From: Fomitopsis serialis
Lineage: Eukaryota > Basidiomycota > Agaricomycetes > Polyporales > Fomitopsidaceae
DNA: 64,000 bases
Assembly (NCBI RefSeq): GCF_022376445.1
Contig: NW_025954997.1
Coordinates: 1 to 64,000 of the forward strand
Direction of reading: 5' to 3'
Shown here: positions 1-12,412 of the stretch, in pieces
Position numbering within the stretch: the first letter of the stretch is position 1
Layout of the letters: the number at the start of each line of letters is the position of its first letter
Program-made: the position numbers and the translations under genes
Notes under the pieces: generated by a model
What the model saw: the letters and a program-made list of their open reading frames with translations, nothing else
What the model was told of the DNA's origin: nothing
The model's database searches: none

Positions 1-2430
1 GCGTTGGCAGATACTATGTCGGACCGGTCAGTCGGCCCCCAGAAGTCGGCACCTGCCTGGAAAGGCTGGAAATTGTGGCGAGACGAGCGCTTTTCGTAAC
101 CCAATCCGGCAACCTCCTACTTGGTAAGTATGTAAGGGAGCTCGCCGGCTTCTGGGGACCGGTCCGAAATAAGTATACTATTGCCATGTTAGCAAGGTGC
201 GTGCGACTCCGCTCAGGCCTCAGGCTCAGGCCTCAGGGTTCAGACGTTCCTGTCAAACGTTCACCACCCGCGGCCCTCCGGCTACGCCGACCTGGTAACC
301 GCACCACCCCGCGGTGTTCACACAAACAGGCAAGGCCCTCGATCGAGCACCCATCAGGCAGTGGTAGGCATATCTTTTCAGGGACCCAATCTCGGGCGAG
401 CTCGGGCGACGCAGGCGATCTCCGGCCCCATGTCCCACGCAAACCACTTACGCGTAAGCCGTGTCGCGTCCGCTGGTGTGCCTCCGCACCATCTCAGGCT
501 CGCCGCAATTTCTTCTCGCGTCCTCGTGGCTATCTCTACTGTTACGATACAAGGACAGCATGATTATAGACCATGGGAGGGGAGATTGGGCGGGTGTTTA
601 TCGGATCAGGTAGGCGAGTGAAGAGTATCGAGGCTGCCTTTGGCCCTATAACCGCTTAGCCAGTGGCCAGAGTGCTTCGAGAAAGATGTTAATGAAACCT
701 CGAAGATTTCTAGCTCATATATGTCGTCGCTCCGACACGCAGTGTCCTGGTGTTCACTCCGCGACTATAGAAGGTGGGCTTCTAGCGAAGAAAAGAGCTA
801 GATTCTTCAAAGTACTCGATGTGAACCGCGAATTTAGCCAAATATTCTGAAACTTGTACATATGACTATGTGAATACAATGAAGCATGCTCCACGTCAGG
901 CGCCTGCCCATCCGTCTTCGGGAGGTAAGGGCCCGTGTCGCTGGGCCGTACAATGTTAACTCTCGCTGAACCTGGCACCTAGATCGATCTCAGAATCTAC
1001 ATTACCTAGTCACATTACGTAAACCCACGCGAATATCCAAACTCCCCAACTTGAACCTTAAGGTAGAGGGTAATAAAGTTGTGGAGTTTCAAATAGGGGG
1101 AGATGGCCGGGTCGGGGAAGGCGCGGGAGCTGGATATTGTGGCGGAAATGTGGCGTGAATGTGGCCGGACTGAACATTGTACTTACTTATAAATTATCGA
1201 CAAGTCGTCCCCCGATGAAGAAGCGAGGATGCTCTTCCCGATTGCATACTAACCGTTCATGCTGACGGTGACCATAGGCGTCACGGTCACAGGCTTACGG
1301 TTGGCCGCTAGTCCGAGGATGAGGCTTTCGCGCCACACGCCTGCGCCACATCGCGTGGCACGCCTTGTCTATCTTCGTGCTGTGTCCAGCTCGCGTAGCA
1401 TTATTGGTACCCAACGCTACCCGGCAGTAAATCGGACACACAGACTCACGCCTCGAAGTGTCAGAAGTGGCCTCAAGATACCGCTCGAGGACGCGCTCGA
1501 CACAAGGGCGTCAAGTGTTACAAGTCAAGAGTCCGCGCGGTCGCAGCGCTACTTACCGCCCGACATTGCTCTCGATGCGGCGATAACGCGACAATGGCTT
1601 CGAGCCTTCGACTGTCCAGCTGCTCACACTCGGTTTCCTGCCTGTCCCTTCGTCGTGTGCTACTTCTCGAAGACTGGCGGCCAGGAGAGTGAACTCCCCA
1701 GCAAGATAGTCAGGTCGTCCAACTGACACGCAAGCTCCAGTCCGTCGTACCTCTTCAACCTCTCATGGCTTGGGCGACACCGCAATCTGGACCGACTGGC
1801 GCAATGTGTGTGCAATTCTAGCACTCAGTCTTCACTCCTGAGCGACAAGGCCGCCCAAAGCATAGCGGTCATGAAAGGCAAGCAATGCGACCGAGAAGGA
1901 GAGGGACAAAAGCGACTACGAAGGTTCGGAAGTCGAAGGTCACGGCGTGTTCTTGCGGGATGTCCATGTTACCCAACTTACTAGTGCTCGCCTAGCCAAT
2001 CAACCACTCGTTCATCTAAATGTCCGCCCGTTCGCCCATTCACTGGCTTTCTCGCCGACTCATCGTGCACTCCCCGTCTTCCCACCTGCTGTTCACCTAC
2101 CCCTTGCTTGCTGGCCCACACATCCGCTTGCTCAACGCTTACTCGCACGCTTGTCCATACAATCGTCCGCTGCCTGACCGTGCGTTATTCCTCCGATCCC
2201 TTCGATGCGCTATACTTCCGGACACTCAGACACCGCTGTAAGCCCGCGAACTCCGTGCCCAGCACGAGTTGCGTACGGTCGCGGTCTCACCTCTCGACGC
2301 CATCCAACACCGGTTGTCACCGGGCACTACGCGTAACGTGGTAGCTCCATGCTCATGCCCACGTTAAGGAGCAGCCATCCGTCACGGGCACTACCACCGC
2401 GCGACCGGCAACGCTCGTCTGAAGAGCCAC
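1..2430. other. gene-poor flank with C-rich strand-asymmetric tract
   Basis: No convincing gene is visible in 1-1,940; open frames there are short and lack fungal splice signals or recognisable domains. From about 1,960 to 2,200 the plus strand becomes a degenerate low-complexity tract built from words such as CGCCCGTTCGCCC, CTCGCC and CACTCG. The same kind of tract occurs at 22.6-26.0 kb and 48.6-50.4 kb. It runs directly into the decayed gene fragment at 2.4-3.2 kb. Confidence 0.5.
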
Positions 2431-2432
2431 AG

Positions 2433-3190
2433 CCCACGATGAGCTCCTTCGCCGCCGAGCCAAGCTCAGCAGCGTTCGTCGCTACTCCACCACCCCGATC
2501 GCCCCAGCGCAAGAGCCCACCCCGCCCCCGCTCAACGTCAACCTCGACGACTGCAAGCCCAAGCCCCTCCCCGTGTCCCTCGTCTACCGCCCGGCGTCCT
2601 CAACCACCATCCCGGCGGCGGATCCACGTCCCTCGTCTTGACCTCCTCCCGCACAAAGCACACGCCCCTTTCCCCGCCCTTCGCGCTCTCGTCCGCCAGC
2701 TCCAGCACCCACGCCATCAGCACGCCCCGCCCCCGCCCGCCAGGCACCGCTCCAGGTCGCCCACCGCATCCGCCTCGACAGGGCACCGTCCGCAGCCACC
2801 GCGCCCCGGCAGCCCTCTCCGCGAGCCAGCTCGCCCGCCACCGCGAGGGCGCCATAGGATCCTCGGCCCCAACGTGCGCGCCGCCGGCTTCATCCACCTC
2901 GTCAGCTCCGTCAGCTCCCTTAACGGCAGCAGCGCGACGCCCAGCCCCGCGAGCCTTCCGGACTGGCAGGAGATCCTCGGCCCGAGTAACTACATGAGCA
3001 TCCGTGCAGGTGCGTGTATGCTGCCGCTCTGTTGCGCGGCACTCTCTAACTGGGCTGCCCAGCCCACGCCCACGGACCCGCCGTCCTTCCCGCCGATCGT
3101 TTCGTGCCCCCGAGTGCCGTCCAGAAACCCAGCATGTGGGAGTGCCAGAAGTCGCCGCACGGCCATAAACCTTCGCCGAACTCTCCTGCC
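2433..3190 (+). pseudogene. decayed host-gene fragment with one preserved intron, product not recognised
   Basis: This is a GC-rich stretch with host-like coding texture, rich in Ser, Pro and Ala, in which the best frame changes several times, so it cannot give one protein. Coding-looking pieces in order are LNVNLDDCKPKPLPVSLVYR, a Ser/Thr-rich linker with STSLVLTSSRTKHTPLSPPF, then GFIHLVSSVSSLNGSS and LPDWQEILGPSNYMSIRA. The last piece ends at a normal donor and rejoins in frame after a 53 nt intron (about 3,010-3,062) to AHAHGPAVLPADRF. A preserved intron means the piece came from genomic DNA and not from an mRNA. No domain is recognised. I read it as a captured or relic fragment beside a transposon-like C-rich tract. 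Confidence 0.4.
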
Positions 3191-3199
3191 CCACTGTCG

Positions 3200-6030
3200 C
3201 TAGCGGCTGCCGAGGAGCTGTTCATACAATGCCGATGCCTTAGGGCGCCTCAGATAAATCGAGGCTTTGCTGATCGGCGCCTTTGGTACTTGTCGAAGGT
3301 CAGAGTCAAGTTGATCCCGTCTATTGCGGGTAAGCACGAGGGCTGGCCGGAGGTGCAAATTTACTCTACTCCTCGCTGTAGAACGCACTCTAATCATTCG
3401 TGCACAGGTCATCCTCCCAAATCATCTATCACCGATGAACTTGAAAGCCCTTCGAGACCTCGGTTTGAACGCAGCCAAAAGAAAGGAAATAACACTCCAA
3501 TTCCAGGTACTTCTATGCATTCCTCTGTAGAAATGCCGTAACCCAATCTCATTCATGTCACGTTCTACTAGGTATCGTCTATCGGGTCGTACAGCACGCA
3601 GTGGATGAACCGGTTTCACTGTTTGGCCCGAGGTGAGTCAGCGCAGCAGACGTGATTGGCTGTCTCGAAGGCGCGCCGGGCCGAACAGTGTTCAGTGTGC
3701 AGCCGGAAGGTGCACGGCTCGAGGAAGACGACCTGCAGGAGCGTGAGCGCGTTCAGTAGCAAAAATAGTAGAAAATCATGTATTATATTCATCTGGACCA
3801 TCGCGCTGGCGGAGCAGAAGTTCTGCGAAGAGGCACATTCGTCTTAGGCAGTGTGCCACTTTCGTAATAGCTTATGGACCGGCCAGATCCGGACCCTGGT
3901 CTGACTCCGGTCGGACCCAGGAATGCTGCTCGCGACAGGGTGCAGTTGACGCGTGGCCCGACTTCTGGCGCCCCCAATCTCCAAAAGGAGGAGGATTCAC
4001 CTAAACCTCCCGAGCATTGGGAGGTCAGTGGGGCGCCCGTGTGCCAGAACCCAGCGAAGCCGTCTAGGTGCAGCGCAATCTCAGGCACCGACCACAATAT
4101 CGGGGCGGGAGTTACTCACTCGGGGCTTCTGTTTAGGTTTTCTCAGTCTTCGGTGACGAATCTCCGACTCTCAAGGGAGCGATGCTCTCGGACCAGCTGC
4201 CAGACGCGACGAAGCCGCCGCCGGGATGCGAGAAGCAGTAGACCCCAGCACTAGACACAGCTACCAGAAACGGCAGTACTAGGCACACCAAAACGTGGCT
4301 CGGAGAGGGTATTCAGGCCTATTTGAGGGAAATCGTATACCGCAAAGATGGGACCACTGTCACATACATAGGCAGTGTCCCTCGCCGTGAGGCATGTCGA
4401 AGTTCGGCTGGTATCATTTCGTGATCCATTTGTAGTGATTGGGGCTGCCGATCTGTTTCTACGGTGATCGTGACGCGGGTCTTTCGCCTGACTTGGGACT
4501 GCTATGTACATATCCTACCAATGATTATGCCCCGGATGTTCAGGCTATAGAAAATCCAGTGGCCTGCATGTGTCTATCGAATGTGCGGTGGGTCAATTAG
4601 TGATTTACCCTTGCTGCGGACACAGCAACGAATCATTGGCGCCACGGCGGCGGCCGACGAGTACAATTGCTACCGTGCCCCGAGACTCTTCGTCCGACTT
4701 CGAGCCGGGGCGGCGTTCGGGGTCGATTCCACTCCGCGAAGTAATTGTGTGTATAAGATCATTTAGCTACCACATTGGAACGCCACCATGGCAACGAGGC
4801 TGCCAGTGACACTGAGATGCGCGCGGCCGAGGGCCTTGTTTAACAATTATAGGTAAGTGTGTGATCAGTGAGAAGCGGTACCGGAAAAGTGGTGGTCTCA
4901 CGGCCACGTTCGATATGCAGTGCATATATTCAATTAGCAGTATGCCTTCGCGCCCCCCTGCTCTGGACAACCCTCCTTCTCGACACCCCAAAGCGGCCGA
5001 ATTATGGACGGTCTGCACACCCAGTCCCCTGGGTAAGACGTTCGTGTTGATTCCGCGACCACAGTTCTGACCGCGAGTAGCACAGAGTACTACGAGTTCA
5101 TGCATCCTATCATCTTCAACGAGAGCATCCAGGGCCCGCACCAGCAGAGTGAAGTTACATCGGAAGGTATTACGCCTAAGGCATATGGATAGGTTTCGGC
5201 ACTCCCTGACATGATATTGAACACAGGAGAGCCGGCATATGATTACCCGCATTCACCGACTCTTCACTCTGAGGAGATCTCGCAATTCCTTCCACTTCTG
5301 CCCTACCCCTATGATGACGCAAGCGTTGACGAGGCGCATCCACCGTCGCTCTCTCGTCCTGTCCGAGCTCTAATCATCAGCTATGTCTGGGCTATTACAT
5401 CTACGCCGCCGGCCTTTGTCATCACCCAGGAGGACATCCACATTGCTACCTGCATCCAAGCTCGTATGGAGCAGTTTGGTCCGACTGTGGATGGTTTGCC
5501 TTTCGTTGATATGAGTGCGGAAGCTTGGGTTATGGGCGGTCCCTCTGTGAGCCCTGAAATCCCATGCTGGATGTTACCCTGTACTCATGGCTTTCCAAGC
5601 ATAGCTGTCCCCTTCTCCTCAGTCCACCGTGATAGTAGACACTCCAATGATTCCAGACAGCACGGTCCCCTACCTGTACGATGAATGTGGCGGATACTTC
5701 CAGTCCCCAAAGGACTCCGACGTCACATCGCACCTCTGTCCGCGCCATTCCTATTTACAGACTGGTTTTTGTAGTAATACCGCAGCGGCGATGCGCACAG
5801 CGTGCTGATGTCTGAGCATTTCGCGGGGTCGTGAACATTTACAGGGAATTGTTCATACATACTACATCAGATGTGATAATGCCAAAGTGTTGCATGTATA
5901 TCCTCAAGTGGCTCAGCCTAGTCTCCCCAGGCAGACGTAGACAATTCCTTCAGCCTTTGTGCCTCAGGATATCCTTGTCGTCGCCGCGGTGTACTAGGCG
6001 CCACACAGGCTGTGCGAAGTGACCCTGTCC
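3200..6030. other. no supported gene; one weak open frame
   Basis: I see no gene with domains or consistent splicing here. The only notable stretch is a plus-strand open frame starting with ATG at 5,211 and running about 157 codons. Its first 110 residues are non-repetitive (for example ISQFLPLLPYPYDD and IISYVWAITSTPPAFVITQE), so it could be an exon or a relic of one. It has no recognised motif and no clear neighbours. Confidence 0.3.
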
Positions 6031-6032
6031 AA

Positions 6033-7640
6033 TCACTCGTCTTCGTCGACGTCCGTATCCGATGCGTCGTCCTTCGTGCCCGCCTGACCTTGACGTTTCT
6101 TACGACTCTTGAGCTGCTTGATTGCCTCCAGGATCTGCAAATGGCGGTTCTCTAGTTGCTCGAAGACCTAGTACGCCCCGGGCTCAAGCATCAACTGACG
6201 CGAATCACTCGAGAGTACAAGACGCGGTGGGAAGCCGGAGGAGGATGTTGTGGGATGCTGAGATGTGCGCGAACTTGTACGTTTGGACACTAGCCATGCT
6301 CCCCAGAAGAGCACGGAATTGAAAGCGCGATTGACGTTCGAAGACTTGTACCGATGGATACGAGACATGGCCAATGGTTGTGCACTGGGGCTGCCACTGG
6401 CATGCGTGCGCGACGCCTTTACCTCCGGCAGTACGGGACAATACTGCGAGTACTGTGAGCAGCAGTTCCATGATTAGTTCGGCTGTCATCTCACATACAC
6501 AGCATTCAGAGTCTACGTACCTCGGCCCACCATAATACGGCCGCTGTCGTCAACTACTACACTATAATCTCCAGGCATGAGCGGCGAGTTGTTCTGGTTC
6601 GCGGACGTGGTTTTACCAACGCGAGCGTCGGCGAGATCCTTCGCATAGGGAATCTTCAACCCTAGGAAGACCTTGGCGCGACGCTGGACAAGCTGTACAA
6701 AGTACGCCATTGTTTCAGGACACTCTATAGCGTCTCGTGCACGTACCGCTGCCGCGCGTTGTCCAGCAGCGAGGGCGGCATTCGCAGAGTTGCCAGTGGG
6801 TGCCGGCCCTTGCTGTATACGTGTGGTACGGTTCAACCCACTTGTCGTGCCCACATTGTCCTGCTGTTCCCGAATGATCGCTGACATCTCTCGGATGATA
6901 GCGCGTCGAGTGCTGGCTTGCTCCGTATTTGCATCACGATCATTGTCCCTTGCGGCTGAGCCCTGTCTTGCGTACGTGCTGGTCCGCACACCTTTCGCAG
7001 CACGCTCCGACTCATGTGCACGACGGAGGTCTACGAGCGGCGATGCATCGAGGTTTCCATGAGGTGCGAGGAATAGCTCGTTTGGTTGGACTGGCTCTGG
7101 CGCGATGTTGGGTGGAGGTAGCTCGACCATTATGGCCGCGTCGGACAGCGAGCGGTGAATTTGTAAGCTATCCTCTCCTGCGAAGGCTTCGAGTTCGCTG
7201 GGATTGGGCTGATCGAAGTTTTGCCTGTGCAGATACATTCAGTACATCTTCGTACCCGAGGAAATGACAAATACCCTTACACTGTGTTTAGCTCGCCGAG
7301 TGTGACTGAAACGGCCGCGCATTGCAGCATAGTACTAGTAAGCATCCGATCGTCTAGGTGTGTCGTCCGCAGCGGGGCATGTTCCTCTGCTTCCAATAAA
7401 CGTTCCAGCTCCGTAGCGTCTGTTGGTGGTTCGGGATCATCGTCACTGTACTCGCTGATATCTGACATGCCATCGTCAAAATCGACATCAGCTCCGTGTG
7501 CGATCGTAACTGTGGCTCGATTGGCCGAATCGAGCAACTTGTACTGGGTCGGTTCCACATGCAAACCAAGAACTACACTTGGAAGGCGGGTTGGTCGTGA
7601 ATTCGTGGGCGAGAACATGTCCGACAGCGTCACTCCGAGA
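6033..7640 (-). CDS. hypothetical multi-exon protein with charged C-terminus
   Basis: Three coding blocks read on the minus strand. Block 1 (about 7,640-7,290) contains VTLSDMFSPTNSRPTRLPSV, an acidic stretch with DVDFDDGMSDISEYSDDD, and TELERLLEAEEHAPL. Block 2 (about 7,232-6,520) has a helical segment REMSAIIREQQDN and ends with VVVDDSGRIMVGRG before a GT donor. The last exon (6,167-6,033, phase 0 after a CTAG acceptor) gives VFEQLENRHLQILEAIKQLK, a basic patch and an acidic tail ending at TGA. An uncertain middle exon lies near 6,200-6,450. I recognise no family. The 5' end is not defined and may extend above 7,680. It lies among transposon remnants, so it could be a transposon passenger gene. 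Confidence 0.4.
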
Positions 7641-9440
7641 CATCGGGAAAACCCCCATTTGAGAATTCGTGAGAAGTGACCAGCAATCGAACGAATGCAC
7701 AGAACATTGCTAATGTCTGAGTATCTAGCGATGCCGTGAACATTACAAGGAATTCTTTGGAATGCCGCCGCGGCGAGACTCGAGTCTCTGACTCGGATGC
7801 TACACTAAACCTGATAATGTCGAAGTAATGTATGTATGTTTTTGTGTGGCTCGACTGGCATACTGATCAAATGGGGAACAGTTTGCATTGACGTGATTGA
7901 GACTAAACTACACAGTAAAGGTAATCCCATGACAAGCTTCCACCCTACGTCCTCATCACGCATGCCATCGCTGAACTTGTCCCAGCGCCCTCGGTGCGCG
8001 GGTGGAACTCGCCCGAATAGCGCACGGCGTCGTCGCAGTTTGAGCGCAGCGCGTGCTTCAAGGTGCCCTCCTACATGCTGCACATCCTCCATGGTAACGC
8101 CGCGCCCGCCCCCTGCCCGGTAGTCCCCTCGATCGTCCGCCCTGCCACCCGTTCGCCGGCCGTGTCTGCACGCAGGGCATTGGCCCCACGTGCTCGCCGT
8201 CGCCGTACGCGTCGTGCAGCGGTTTGGTGCTGCAGGGAGTGTGTTCGAGGTCGAGGGCTGTCCATGCGCGGATCGTCGGGTGTGCGATCACAATGAGAAG
8301 ACGTGTGCATGTTGCCAAATGGTCCACGGCGCCCGTCGTGTTATGCAGCACGGGTTCTGCGGGCAATGTTCGTGGCCCCGTGCTAGCCTCGCGAATGGTA
8401 ACTTATCAGCAAAACGTCGACTTCGTCTGAACGTGCCTGACACGTCTGATATCAGTCACATCAGACTCTTCAGACTCTCAGACTCGCGAGTCTGAAAAGA
8501 GTAGATTCATCTGAGTTCAGACTGAGAGTCTGAACTCAGTGTACCTTTCAGACCGACTCAGACCAGTGATCAGACTCGTCAGAGGGCTTACCAGACCTGA
8601 CACACTCGCACACATTGTCATTACAGATCATTGCAGCTACCTTTGTATACATACAAAAATCGTATTGAATCCGCAGAAACCAAGCCTACCTTTAACCTTA
8701 CGGCTCGGTACTTGATGCCGTTCAAGTTCATAACGGACAGCTCGCGTTTGTTTGGCTGCAGCACACAGCTGGAACACAGGAGGGATGCCCGTGTCGCAAC
8801 GTGCGATGTATGCTGCTAGTAAGAACACTGCATCGGAGATGGGGATCGTCCTTGCTGTTTTTTTTCTCGCAGGGCGGCGACTGTTGCACGTTCGCAGGCG
8901 AGCTGATGTATACACCAGACGATGGGCATGGGAGGAGGAGACGACACCGAGAGCAGTCCATAGCATGATGGGCACGAGGGCAGGGGCCAGCTGTCAAGGA
9001 TGACAAGAAGGCGCGGCCAGTGGAGGATACTGGTGTCGGTGCAGGCGAGAGGAATGCATACATGCAGCAGCCGACGATGCATCCACGAGAGCGTTTCGTC
9101 CTCCAAGAGAGCGCGTTGATCAAGGCGCAACGCGTCGGCGCAGAAACTTGAAGGGACCGAAGCGCATCGACAGAGGGCAAACGACGGGAAGACGGTCGAG
9201 GCATGGTGAACGGGCGGACACGAGTGGAGCAGCGGCGCGCAATCGGACGCCTCCGCAGCGCCCTGTGTTAGTCTTGCTGCGTGTACGTACCAGCAGCAAG
9301 CGCGCAGACATGATCGGCGAGAGCTCGGCGCCACCAGGCTGCACGTCTGAGAGGCCCTCGCCGTCTGCACCCGCGAGCCAGAGGTAACTTGGTACCTCCG
9401 CACCCCAGTCTGACAGGCCTCGGGATAACGAGGCGTTGGT
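7641..9440. other. degraded sequence with CAGACT-rich palindromic tract
   Basis: Around 7,950-8,400 there are short coding-like patches on the plus strand (for example RTASSQFERSACFKVPSYML before a possible donor near 8,093), but stops and frame changes prevent a gene model. From about 8,440 to 8,610 the motif TCAGAC and its complement GTCTGA recur many times. This tract includes a perfect 13 bp inverted repeat with a 3 bp loop at 8,511-8,539 and the palindrome AGACTCGCGAGTCT near 8,480. The tract could fold and may mark a transposon end. Confidence 0.45.
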
Positions 9441-10195
9441 TGGTGACGGAAAAGGATAGGCGAGAGACGTGAGGGCACTGGAGAGGGACGTCCACCAGAG
9501 CCGGACTGAGGCGAGACGCACCTGACATTTCCATGTCCAGGCGTACTGCTGATGCTCCCAACACGGCTGTGCTTCATGTCGGTGCTCCGATCGTCGGGAC
9601 CGGTGCTGAGCGGGCATTTCGTACCCGGTGTCGGAGGTGACGCGCGAGACGACGTTGACGGCTGGCGATTGTGGGGCACTGAGGATGTGAACTGCCTAGT
9701 CCAATCCGTCAGGAGGAGGACCGAAGCTGCACGGTCAACTGGTCCACAGTACAGCGTGCTCAAACCCGACGGAAGACCCATGAGAGCCTCCGCAACGCCC
9801 TCGTCATAATTTTGGTCGACAGGCAGTGGCCGCACGCTACCCGTCGGCGGTAGCTGCACCAAGCGACTTGCGCGCCCCGAGCCTGTCGAGCGGGGGTGCG
9901 GGCTGTCTTTCAGCTGCCTGTTGTAGTCAGTGTCATAGTACCTCGATGTCTCCTGCTTACTTGGCTCCTCCTTCACGCACTTCGCAGGTGCGTATCGCTT
10001 GCGCTCTGTCTTCGGTGCCTCGCTCGCCCAGCGACGCTCCCGTTCGGGCTCTCCAAGTCCTTGCCCTTCGTGTCCGGTGACTGCAGTCGATTTGGCTGGG
10101 GTGTCCGGGGCATCGACTGCTGCGTTATGCGCGGGCTCTCCGACTTGCCAACTGACATGTACAGAAGAGAGGTAGCTGCGAACGATGGGGTCCAC
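9440..10195 (-). pseudogene. fragment resembling the Ser/Pro-rich tail of an Ssn6/Cyc8-type corepressor
   Basis: The minus strand stays open for about 460 codons across 10,195-8,816, but only the first 250 or so look like protein. Recognisable pieces are SRYYDTDYNRQLKDSPHPRS, RPLPVDQNYDEGVAEALMGL, NRQPSTSSRASPPTP and GPDDRSTDMKHSRVGSISS. Basidiomycete Ssn6/Cyc8 corepressors carry a disordered tail after their TPR repeats with YDEGVA-ALMGL, SISSRASPP and PLSPGPDD-like blocks; this resemblance is from memory and not from a search. No TPR repeats or ATG start are present: the open frame begins at a GTG next to unrelated DNA. I infer a truncated, decaying gene fragment and not a functional gene. 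Confidence 0.4.
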
Positions 10196-10960
10196 CGATG
10201 AGTCGGTGACGTGGCGACGGTGGCGCGCCTGTTTAGGGCAGGCGCCGAATCACTTCGTTCTCTGCCTCATCCTTCCCTCCCGTTTAGTACACAAACCTAC
10301 ACACAGTATCCCGAGTCAGTGGTCACCGGGCAAATCTTGGTGCACTAACGTGCACCGAGATTCGTCGGAAACTAATGTAGTAGACTCCTTGGCCAATTCG
10401 TCAGACTCGGAGGCGGGTGATAATACTTAATATACAATGTTACTAGCTTACCGTATCGTAGCCCCAAACTGTTACGACGACACTCTGTCTGACGTGACTG
10501 ACGCGACTGACACGACTGACAGTAACTGACGAGCTCTGATTGAGTGAGCCAAGACCGAGCCAAGGTCGCGCGGAACATAAGCGCCCAATTGCGTCAGCCG
10601 CAACAGTGATCTCAGGCTCCAGATCAGGCTCTTCAGTGGCCTCAGGCGCCGTCAGACAGTGCGCCGTTTTGCTGATGGCACGTCCCCAGTGCAGACAAGG
10701 TAGCAACGCGCATACGTGCAACGGTGGACATACCTTCGGCTCGAAAGCCCTGTGGTCGCTTTTTGGCTTCACCGCACCATTCTCCTCTCCTTCATCAGGA
10801 AACCTGAATCCTCGTTCTCGCTCACGGATGGTGGTGCAGGAGACTGCTGGATCAGCTATGAGACACCATCTCACGATTGATCAAACATGAGCCACTTGCT
10901 CATGGCGTGAGCCAGTGTCTCACAAATGAGATAAATTCTGAACTCCGCTCGTGGCTAGTG
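10196..10960. other. unassigned stretch with possible minus-strand exons
   Basis: Two minus-strand patches have exon character. One near 10,874-10,735 reads RERERGFRFPDEGEENGAVK and ends at a GTATGT donor; another near 10,700-10,450 ends at a GTAAGC donor. They cannot be joined into a recognisable protein. A short run of ACTGAC repeats lies at about 10,488-10,525. No promoter or family is recognised. Confidence 0.3.
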
Positions 10961-10965
10961 AATTG

Positions 10966-11098
10966 CAGGGGTACACCCCCGGGTGTCCAGGGGCCAACCC
11001 GTATCCGAACCCGCAAGGGTCATGTACCCTCTCGGCGGGTACAGGTTTTTGGCGGATCTCGAGGGTCGACACGGGTACGGGTATATGGGCGGGTAGCT
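10966..11098. repeat. probable hAT element terminus with GGGTACGGGTA-type subterminal repeats
   Basis: The sequence begins CAGGGGTACACCCCCGGGTG, which fits the CAGGG-type termini known from hAT transposons. It is followed by degenerate repeats of CGGGTACGGGTA and its complement. The adjacent minus-strand hAT transposase tail ends just to the right, so this would be the 3' end of that element. The 8 bases before it (GTGAATTG) could be one copy of a target duplication; the other end of the element is not intact. Similar GGGTACGGGTA arrays occur at about 25,955-26,055 and 51,138-51,215. Confidence 0.5.
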
Positions 11099-11152
11099 GC
11101 GCGAGACGAGTGATTCATACAAAGACAGTACAGACATTGTAAATAATCGAGA

Positions 11153-11881
11153 CTACATATGATCCAAGGGCCCATTGACACCCCATACCTCCTCAGCATC
11201 CTCCTCAGCATCCTTCGACGGATCTTCTGTTGTCACGGCGAGAATGTCAGTGTCCTTGACCATGCCGAGAGGACTCCAGTTATTGAGGCACATCAATGCG
11301 CGGATCGAGGCGGCCGACAAGCCATTTCGCAGGTGTGTTACAATAATCCGGCCCTGGCTGAACAGGCGCTCAACGCCGACCGATGTAGCTGTATCAATCA
11401 GCATTCGAAGAAGACGAGGGATGAGGAATACTTACGAGGAATGGTTAGATAGCAACACACCATGCGAGACAACGTTGGATACGTCTTGTGCGCGTCGTTC
11501 GATGTCCACCACTCCAGCACATTGTCGATGCTCCGATCAGGCTCAGCAGCGAGGTAGTGTTCGAACTCATCTGTCACCGGTGCAGCCGCCTGCTTACGCT
11601 TCGCACGAGCAGCATCGAACATGTTGACCTTGCGGCCCTTGCCCTTTGGAGCACCCACGCCATCGTCCGAGTCTTGGGCCTGAGCACCAGACGTAGATGT
11701 CTGACACTCGAGATGATCAGCTGGGTAAAAAATGAGAGGACACAATCAATAGGCGTACCGATGGCTCAGCGTCGGCACCCTTCTTCGTCGCGCGGGCTTT
11801 GCGGGGAGGCCGGCCTTTCCAATCCCCTTCGTATGCTTCCTTTGCAGCGAGACGTGCGTCGCTGACCCAGCTGCATCAGGA
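11153..11881 (-). pseudogene. hAT transposase, C-terminal dimerisation region only
   Basis: Three exons on the minus strand splice in frame: about 11,881-11,758, 11,720-11,436 and 11,388-11,153, with 37 bp and 47 bp introns. The first encodes a basic stretch with EGDWKGRPPRKARATKKGAD. The second carries DEFEHYLAAEPDRSIDNVLE followed by WWTSNDAHKTYPTLSRM. The third carries SVGVERLFSQGRIIVTHLRN and LSAASIRALMCLNNW. This is the hATC dimerisation signature (EF..Y......L.WW......P.L...A...L..P..S...ER.FS..). The catalytic RNase-H-like core is missing: upstream of 11,881 the sequence becomes AT-rich and unrelated, so the gene is 5'-truncated and inactive. Confidence 0.8.
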
Positions 11882-12412
11882 AACCCACCCTGTGCAAATT
11901 GAGGTAATTTTGCGCAATTTTGTGTAAATGTCCTGGACACCCCATTTTCTTAACCCCCTCATAAATGTTGCACCAATTTCTGCCAAATCGAAGCAAATCG
12001 ACAATCAAGTATATTTACTCATTTGTGACCAGCTTTTATACGACTATACCCCTGTATTTATCAGACTACACCACATCAGGTATACATAGGATCGTGCACA
12101 ACGAGCTAGCAGACACCTCGGAAGTACCTACTGCTCGTCGAGATTAGCAATGCACTATTCAATTAAGATGTGTGCAGGAGACCCAAAAGGAGAGGAATGC
12201 ATAGACTTGCTCGGGTATACGGAGAGGAGAGGTGAGGCATGGCGCATCGCGCAACACTAGAGGTCCATCCCCGCAGTCAGGGGGTCAATGAGGGAATTGG
12301 CTGTGGCCTTACGAGTGCGAGTGGCACTCTTCTTCATATGAATAGTCCTGCAAATGATGATATCAGTCACCTCATTTCGGACGCACATAGCCTCGTAGTC
12401 CAACGAACTTCG

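Noticed and set aside
8816..9440. Left half of the 459-codon minus-strand open frame
   Set aside because: Residues become Cys/Ser/Leu-rich without domain character or codon preference; the frame stays open by base composition beyond the corepressor-like fragment.
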